Origin: Lelliottia jeotgali
GTDB lineage: Bacteria > Pseudomonadota > Gammaproteobacteria > Enterobacterales > Enterobacteriaceae
Assembly: GCA_002271215.1 (NCBI GenBank)
Contig: CP018628.1
Location: forward strand, 124,001-188,000
DNA length: 64,000 nt
Direction: 5' to 3'
A program made the translations under genes and the position numbers. Positions 59,066 to 64,000 of this stretch are shown here, piece by piece. The notes under the pieces were generated by a model. That model did no database searches and was not told where the DNA came from. It saw only the letters and a program-made list of their open reading frames with translations. Position 1 is the first letter of the stretch; each line of letters begins with the position of its first letter.

Positions 59066-59819
59066 GACGCGACTCCTCACGCAGCAGATTGACATAATGG
59101 CGGGTGACCGCTGCTAAATCAGGGCCTTCAAGCGGAAACTCAATGCCGCGCGGGGCGTCTGCTGGAAGCTGGTCCAGCAAATCCATCCAGCGAGGATCGG
59201 CGTTGTCAGGTGCCACGGCGCGGTAGTGTTGATGATGTGGAACAGCGGCTTTGACGTGGATGTAGCTCACCGCCGGGGCCAGATGGCGCGCCGCTTCTTC
59301 CGGTGATTCACCAACCCACAGCCAGTTCCCGGTATCGAACGTCAGGGTGACGGGCAACTCCATGACCCGGCAGGCCGCCTTGAAACGCTGCATTGGCGCG
59401 AGCTGGCCGCAGTCGGTCTGATCGTTTTCCACCACCAGCGTCATGCCGCTCGCAAGGAGCAATTCACGTAATTCTTCAAGCGGCTGCTTATCGCGGAAAT
59501 GGCCCAGCGAGACTTTCAACCACAGGGCATTGAGCGTACTGGCTTCCGCGAGAAAGCGCGGCAGGTCCGGGTTGAGTGTGCCGTCTGGCATCAGTAGCGC
59601 AGCAGGGGCGGAGTAACAGGCGAACAAACCAAGCAGTTCGATAGACTGCGCCAGCGTCGGCAGGGACTGTAGCTCTTCGTCGTTGAAGAGTTCCCGGCGG
59701 ATCTCGACGCCATCGGCACCGCCCGATGCGATAACCGGTAGTATGGCCCGCTGTCCGCCTGCCTCGCGGACTTGATCTGCGCCATACGCGGCGGTAACGA
59801 CGATAATTTTCCTGCCCAT
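59058..59819 (-). CDS. kguE: KguE-like sugar isomerase/epimerase
   Basis: 253-residue TIM-barrel protein of the xylose-isomerase-like (AP endonuclease 2) superfamily. Metal-ligand strands are visible at VEIRRELFN (Glu), LVVENDQTDC (Glu), LTFDTGNWLWVG (Asp), YIHVKAAVPHHQHY (His) and GIEFPLEG (Glu). First gene of the operon; KguE's precise reaction in Pseudomonas is not well defined, an epimerase/isomerase step is assumed. An operator palindrome lies 41 bases upstream. Confidence 0.8.
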   Translation of the reverse strand: MGRKIIVVTAAYGADQVREAGGQRAILPVIASGGADGVEIRRELFNDEELQSLPTLAQSIELLGLFACYSAPAALLMPDGTLNPDLPRFLAEASTLNALWLKVSLGHFRDKQPLEELRELLLASGMTLVVENDQTDCGQLAPMQRFKAACRVMELPVTLTFDTGNWLWVGESPEEAARHLAPAVSYIHVKAAVPHHQHYRAVAPDNADPRWMDLLDQLPADAPRGIEFPLEGPDLAAVTRHYVNLLREESRHA

Positions 59820-59859
59820 TGGCTGACTCCCATTCGTATCTGATACTTAATACGCTAGA

Positions 59860-59873
59860 TGGAACCGGTTCCA
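59860..59873. promoter_or_regulatory. PtxS-type operator upstream of kguE
   Basis: TGGAACCGGTTCCA is a perfect 14-base palindrome, two symmetric changes from the Pseudomonas PtxS operator TGAAACCGGTTTCA. It overlaps a possible -35 (TTGGAA, minus strand), so the LacI-type repressor encoded just upstream would block kguE transcription. A CRP-like dyad (TATGATCGCTATCACG, 59898-59913) lies next to it. Confidence 0.75.
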
Positions 59874-59897
59874 AAGAAAAGGTCAGGATGTTGAATT

Positions 59898-59913
59898 TAT
59901 GATCGCTATCACG
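59898..59913. promoter_or_regulatory. CRP-like site in front of the kgu operon
   Basis: TATGATCGCTATCACG matches TGTGA-N6-TCACA with two changes and lies 25 bases upstream of the PtxS-type palindrome. Confidence 0.4.
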
Positions 59914-59920
59914 AAGGGGG

Positions 59921-60937
59921 TTATCGGGACGTGGAACCCCGAACGATCAGCTCGCCGGAGAATACCTGTTCGCGCACGGTGTCGGTGATGCCTTCAATGC
60001 GGCGCACCACCTGCTCGACGGCGGCGTAGCCAATCTGCCAGGTCGGCTGTTTGAGGGTGGTGATCCCGACGCCCGCCAGCTCGGCCCATTCGAGTTCATC
60101 GAAACCGAGCAGGCCAATATCGCTGCCCCAGTTCAGACCAATGCGCTTGAGTGACCGGGCGACCTGGAGCGTAAGTGCACCGTTGGCGGAAATCACCGCT
60201 TTGCGCATTCCTCGATGACGGGTATGGAACTGGCGCAGGGTGTTGTCCATCTGAGCGGCTTCATGCAGCGGCATTTCGGCATTTTCGGCGATCACGCCAG
60301 GATAACGCGCCAGCGTGGCGCGAAATGCGCTGAGACGATCGCGGCGAGTGTTGACCATACCCAGCGGTTCGCTCATAAACAGAATCGCTTCGAAACCTTG
60401 TTCGATCAGATGTTCTGTCGCGGTCGTCGCGGCCTGAGTGTTATCCAGCCCAACGACATCGCAGGCGAATTCCGGGATTTTGCGATCGATGAGCACCATC
60501 GGCAGGGCGGACTGTTGCAGGCGGTTGAGTCCTTCTTCGCGCATCCCAACGGCATTGACCACGATCCCTTCCACCTGATAGCTGCGCAACAGATCGAGAT
60601 AGTGCAGTTCCTGGTCCAGCTCGTTATTGGTATTACACACCAGCGGGGTAAAGCCTTTTTCGCGACACGCAGCTTCGATACCGCTTAGCACGTTGACGGA
60701 GTAAGGGTTGGTGATATCGGCGATGATCAGGCCGATCAGGCGGGTACGACCGTGTTTCAGGCCGCGAGCCATCAGGCTAGGCCGATAATCGAGTTCGGCG
60801 ATGGCCTGCTCAATACGGGCCAGTAGCGCGTCGGAAAGCAGATGTTTCTCGCCATTGAGATAGCGCGAAATACTGGTTTTACCGGTTTTGGCGGCTTTCG
60901 CCACGTCGCTGATGGTGGGCCGTGCTGATTTGCTCAT
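59921..60937 (-). CDS. LacI-family repressor of the kgu operon (PtxS-like)
   Basis: 338 residues: N-terminal LacI helix-turn-helix (TISDVAKAAKTGKTSISRYLNG, about residues 8-29) with a hinge helix, then a periplasmic-binding-like effector domain (about 62-338). Highly similar in plan to Pseudomonas PtxS, which is released by 2-ketogluconate. Same strand as the kgu operon, 101 bases upstream of kguE, with the palindromic operator in that gap. Control of kguEKT-ghrB is inferred from this layout. Confidence 0.85.
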   Translation of the reverse strand: MSKSARPTISDVAKAAKTGKTSISRYLNGEKHLLSDALLARIEQAIAELDYRPSLMARGLKHGRTRLIGLIIADITNPYSVNVLSGIEAACREKGFTPLVCNTNNELDQELHYLDLLRSYQVEGIVVNAVGMREEGLNRLQQSALPMVLIDRKIPEFACDVVGLDNTQAATTATEHLIEQGFEAILFMSEPLGMVNTRRDRLSAFRATLARYPGVIAENAEMPLHEAAQMDNTLRQFHTRHRGMRKAVISANGALTLQVARSLKRIGLNWGSDIGLLGFDELEWAELAGVGITTLKQPTWQIGYAAVEQVVRRIEGITDTVREQVFSGELIVRGSTSR

Positions 60938-61026
60938 CGCTGATTCCCTCGATTTAGTGAGAACACCTTAGCGGGAAAATCAACGATGGCAAGCGCTTCA
61001 TGCCGGATGGTATGTGCGGTCTGGTG

Positions 61027-61056
61027 CCCTCACCCCGGCCCTCTCCCACGGGAGAG
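61027..61056. repeat. Dispersed CCCTCTCCC repeat, upstream of the LacI-type gene
   Basis: GCCCTCACCCCGGCCCTCTCCC with GGGAGAGGGA; fifth locus of the family in this window. It lies between yiaD and the repressor gene, both on the minus strand. Confidence 0.78.
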
Positions 61057-61129
61057 GGAGAAAACACTAAAAACGACAACAGGCGTTGCCGTTTTGCGTT
61101 TATCACGGAGCCGCCACCCGGCAACAAGG

Positions 61130-61792
61130 TTACTGCACAGGACTCAAGGTGATCTCAACGCGGCGGTTCTGTGCTTTGCCTTCTGCCGTGCTGTTGCTGG
61201 CGATTGGATTCGCCGGGCCCATGCCGTTGGTGCGGATACGGGTTGCTGCAACGCCTTGCGTTATCAGCGAGCTGGCGACGGAATCCGCGCGCTGCTGGGA
61301 CAGGCGCATGTTCAGATCCTGGCTTCCGGTGCTGTCGGTGTAGCCCGTCACATTAACGGCGGTTTTGCTGTACTCTTTGAGCACCATCGCCACGCCGGTC
61401 AGAGTATTTGCACCCGCCGGTTTCAGCGTCGCGCTGCTGCTGTCAAAGGTCACGTTGTTCGGCATGTTCAGGATGATATTGTCGCCACTTCGCGTCACGC
61501 TCACACCCGTTCCCTGCATTTTGTCGCGCAGTTTCGCTTCCTGCACATCCATGTAATATCCCACGCCGCCGCCCAGGGCTGCGCCCGCTGCGGCACCAAT
61601 CAGCGCACCTTTACCGCGATCTTTCTTCGAAGAAGAGAGTGCGCCAACGCCTGCGCCAACCAGCGAGCCGATGCCCGCGCCAATGCCCGATTTGCCCGCT
61701 TCACGTTCCCCGGTGTAAGGGTTGGTTGTGCAGCCAGAAACCGCCAGCGCGCCGCTGACCAGAGCTGCAATGACAAGTACGCGTTTATTCAT
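61130..61792 (-). CDS. yiaD: YiaD, OmpA-domain outer-membrane lipoprotein
   Basis: 220-residue lipoprotein, E. coli YiaD 219. Lipobox ALAVSGC (Cys21), then a Gly-rich region (about 30-80, [38 protein letters not shown]) that resembles glycine-zipper membrane segments, and a C-terminal OmpA domain (about 110-218) with [20 protein letters not shown] and RRVEITL that binds peptidoglycan. A tether between outer membrane and murein. Confidence 0.95.
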   Translation of the reverse strand: MNKRVLVIAALVSGALAVSGCTTNPYTGEREAGKSGIGAGIGSLVGAGVGALSSSKKDRGKGALIGAAAGAALGGGVGYYMDVQEAKLRDKMQGTGVSVTRSGDNIILNMPNNVTFDSSSATLKPAGANTLTGVAMVLKEYSKTAVNVTGYTDSTGSQDLNMRLSQQRADSVASSLITQGVAATRIRTNGMGPANPIASNSTAEGKAQNRRVEITLSPVQ

Positions 61793-61959
61793 CTTATTTC
61801 CTTAATCCTTTTTATTCTTTGCCACGAAGCGCGTGGCGGTTGATTATGACGCCCAGAGACGCAGAAAATTCCAGGGCTAACTCTGAAATTTGTGTCCAAA
61901 TCTTTAATAGCCTCAAAGAAGGCCGTCACACCTGCAACAGACAAATCAGGAGCGCACGC

Positions 61960-64000
61960 TTGACCACTTCAACAAAAACCGTTCTGACCGCTGCCCACTG
62001 GGGCCCTATATTGGTGGAAACCGATGGCGAGAACGTGTTGTCCTCGCGCGGGGCACTGCCAACGCAGCACCCGAATTCGTTACAAACGGTGGTACGCGAT
62101 CAAGTGCACAGTAAAACGCGTGTGCGTTGGCCGATGGTGCGTAAAGGTTTTCTGGCGTCGCCGGATAAGCCACAGGGCACGCGCGGGCAGGATGAATTTG
62201 TGCGGGTGAGCTGGAACGATGCGCTGTCGCTTATCCACACGCAGCACAAACGTATCCGTGAGACTCACGGTCCGGCGTCTATTTTCGCGGGTTCTTATGG
62301 CTGGCGATCGAACGGCGTGCTGCACAAAGCGGCGACGCTCCTGCAACGCTACATGAGTCTGGCGGGCGGCTATACCGGACATCTCGGCGACTACTCGACC
62401 GGCGCGGCGCAGGCGATTATGCCGTACGTTGTCGGCGGTAATGAGGTCTACCAGCAGCAAACCAGCTGGCCGCTGGTGCTGGAACATACGGACGTGGTGG
62501 TGCTGTGGAGCGCCAACCCGCTTAATACGCTCAAGATTGCGTGGAATGCCAGCGACGAGCAGGGTATTCCTTATTTTGATGCGCTGCGAAAAAGCGGCAA
62601 GCGTTTAATTTGTATCGATCCGATGCGCTCTGAAACCGTTGATTTCCTCGGTGACAGCGTTGAATGGTTGGCTCCGCATATGGGTACCGACGTGGCGATG
62701 ATGCTGGGGATCGCCTATACGCTGGTCGAAAACGGCTGGCATGACAGTGATTTCCTTGCCCGTTGTACAGAGGGTTTTGAAAAATTCGCCGACTACCTGA
62801 CGGGGAAAAGCGATGGAATTGCCAAAAGCGCCGAATGGGCGGCAGAGATTTGCGGCATCGATGCAGAGAAAATCCGTGAACTGGCGGCTCTTTTCCACGA
62901 AAACACCACCATGCTGATGTCCGGCTGGGGAATGCAGCGCCAGCAATTCGGCGAGCAAAAACACTGGATGCTGGTAACGCTGGCGGCGATGCTCGGGCAG
63001 ATTGGTACGCCGGGCGGCGGCTTTGGCTTGTCTTATCATTTTGCCAATGGGGGTAACCCAACGCGTCGCGCGGCGGTATTGGCCTCGATGCAGGGTTCCG
63101 TCAAAGACGGCATTGATGCCGTGGATAAAATCCCGGTGGCGCGCATCGTAGAAGCGCTGGAAAACCCCGGCGGTTTTTACCAGCATAACGGGCTGGACAG
63201 GAATTTCCCGGATATTCGTTTTGTCTGGTGGGCGGGTGGCGCGAACTTTACCCACCATCAGGATACTAACCGCCTAATCCGCGCCTGGCAAAAGCCGGAG
63301 CTGGTAGTTATCTCCGAATGCTTCTGGACCGCGGCGGCCAAACACGCCGATATCGTTCTGCCTGCAACGACGTCGTTTGAGCGTAACGATCTGACCATGA
63401 CCGGCGACTACAGTAACCAGCATATGGTGCCGATGAAGCGTGTGGTCCCACCGCGCGATGAGGCGCGTGACGATCTTGAGGTGTTTGCTGATCTGAGTGA
63501 GCGCTGGGAAGAGGGCGGTCGCGAGCGGTTCACTGAAGGTAAATCCGATCTCGACTGGCTGGAGACGTTTTATCAGATTGCCGGACAGCGCGGCGAGTCT
63601 CAGGGCGTGACACTCCCGCCGTTTAAAGCGTTCTGGGAAGCGAATGAAATCTTCGAAATGCCGGAGAGCGAGCAGAATGCGCAGTTTGTCCGCTTCGCGG
63701 ATTTCCGCCGCGACCCGCAAAATCATCCGTTGAAAACTGAAAGCGGCAAGATTGAGATCTTCTCAAAGCGTATCGCCAGCTTTAATTATGCCGACTGCCC
63801 GCCGCATCCAATGTGGCTGGAGCCGGAAGAGTGGCACGGCAATGCGCAGCCAAAACAGCTGCAGGTCCTCTCTGCTCATCCGGCGCACCGTCTGCACAGC
63901 CAGCTTAACTATTCATCGTTGCGTGAATCTTATGCCGTGGCCGGGCGCGAGCCGATCACCTTGCATAAAGACGATGCGAAAGCGCGCGGAATTGTTGATG
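61960..64000 (+). CDS. bisC: Biotin sulfoxide reductase, 3' end cut by window edge
   Basis: Molybdenum bis-MGD enzyme of the DMSO reductase family that reduces biotin sulfoxide and methionine sulfoxide in the cytoplasm. The frame starts at a TTG (61960) preceded by CAGGAG at seven bases; no ATG occurs before residue 59, and the N-terminus ([10 protein letters not shown]) aligns with the family. 680 codons of roughly 775 are in the window. Ser146 in [15 protein letters not shown] is the probable Mo ligand; [15 protein letters not shown] and [15 protein letters not shown] are cofactor loops. Divergent from yiaD. Confidence 0.95.
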   Translation, partial: MTTSTKTVLTAAHWGPILVETDGENVLSSRGALPTQHPNSLQTVVRDQVHSKTRVRWPMVRKGFLASPDKPQGTRGQDEFVRVSWNDALSLIHTQHKRIRETHGPASIFAGSYGWRSNGVLHKAATLLQRYMSLAGGYTGHLGDYSTGAAQAIMPYVVGGNEVYQQQTSWPLVLEHTDVVVLWSANPLNTLKIAWNASDEQGIPYFDALRKSGKRLICIDPMRSETVDFLGDSVEWLAPHMGTDVAMMLGIAYTLVENGWHDSDFLARCTEGFEKFADYLTGKSDGIAKSAEWAAEICGIDAEKIRELAALFHENTTMLMSGWGMQRQQFGEQKHWMLVTLAAMLGQIGTPGGGFGLSYHFANGGNPTRRAAVLASMQGSVKDGIDAVDKIPVARIVEALENPGGFYQHNGLDRNFPDIRFVWWAGGANFTHHQDTNRLIRAWQKPELVVISECFWTAAAKHADIVLPATTSFERNDLTMTGDYSNQHMVPMKRVVPPRDEARDDLEVFADLSERWEEGGRERFTEGKSDLDWLETFYQIAGQRGESQGVTLPPFKAFWEANEIFEMPESEQNAQFVRFADFRRDPQNHPLKTESGKIEIFSKRIASFNYADCPPHPMWLEPEEWHGNAQPKQLQVLSAHPAHRLHSQLNYSSLRESYAVAGREPITLHKDDAKARGIVD

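Overview
The window is chromosomal DNA of an enterobacterium. Gene content and order follow the E. coli stretch from lldPRD through mtl, selAB, aldB, yia/sgb, avtA-malS-bax, xyl and glyQS to bisC, so closely that most genes can be named from family and position together. The GC-rich coding style, a Klebsiella-type yiaKLX1X2PQRS operon and a 2-ketogluconate (kgu) operon point to the Enterobacter/Klebsiella/Lelliottia/Leclercia side of the family rather than Escherichia. This placement is inference. No tRNA, rRNA, IS element, CRISPR array or intact prophage was seen.

Layout. 1-8 kb (minus strand): lldPRD (L-lactate use; lldD runs off the left edge), yibL, and the mannitol operon mtlADR behind an array of CRP sites. 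8.6-17.7 kb: yibI-yibH, yibF, selA-selB (selenocysteine insertion), aldB, and the divergent pair yiaU/yiaT. 17.7-19.7 kb: a small accessory insert holding a hicAB toxin-antitoxin pair and a stand-alone HsdR-N-type nuclease. 19.7-24.2 kb: an arabinofuranoside locus (GH127 hydrolase, GPH symporter, AraC regulator). 24.2-32.9 kb: yiaKLX1X2PQRS with its IclR repressor yiaJ (L-ascorbate/2,3-diketo-L-gulonate/L-xylulose catabolism). 33-37.6 kb: avtA, malS, bax. 37.6-45.9 kb: the full D-xylose regulon xylR, xylFGH, xylAB. 46-47.4 kb: an isochorismatase-like hydrolase coupled to a GlxA-type regulator. 47.4-55.7 kb: wecH, ysaB, glyQS, an ABC-F ATPase, yiaG, yiaF, cspA. 55.8-61 kb: a kgu operon (E-K-T-ghrB) under a LacI/PtxS-like repressor. 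61-64 kb: yiaD and bisC (runs off the right edge).

The theme is carbon-source use: lactate, mannitol, arabinofuranosides, ascorbate derivatives, xylose, maltodextrin and 2-ketogluconate each have their own transporter, enzymes and regulator, many with recognisable operators (LldR, ArcA, CRP, MalT, PtxS-like). Two families of dispersed palindromic repeats sit repeatedly at gene junctions inside these operons. The most promising less-described items are the hicAB/nuclease insert, two terminator-like hairpins lying between divergent genes (yiaG/yiaF), YiaX1 of unknown activity, the hydrolase-GlxA pair with a ribosome-site-masking inverted repeat, and the ABC-F gene preceded by two overlapping micro-ORFs. 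I found no system that I can claim as wholly new.
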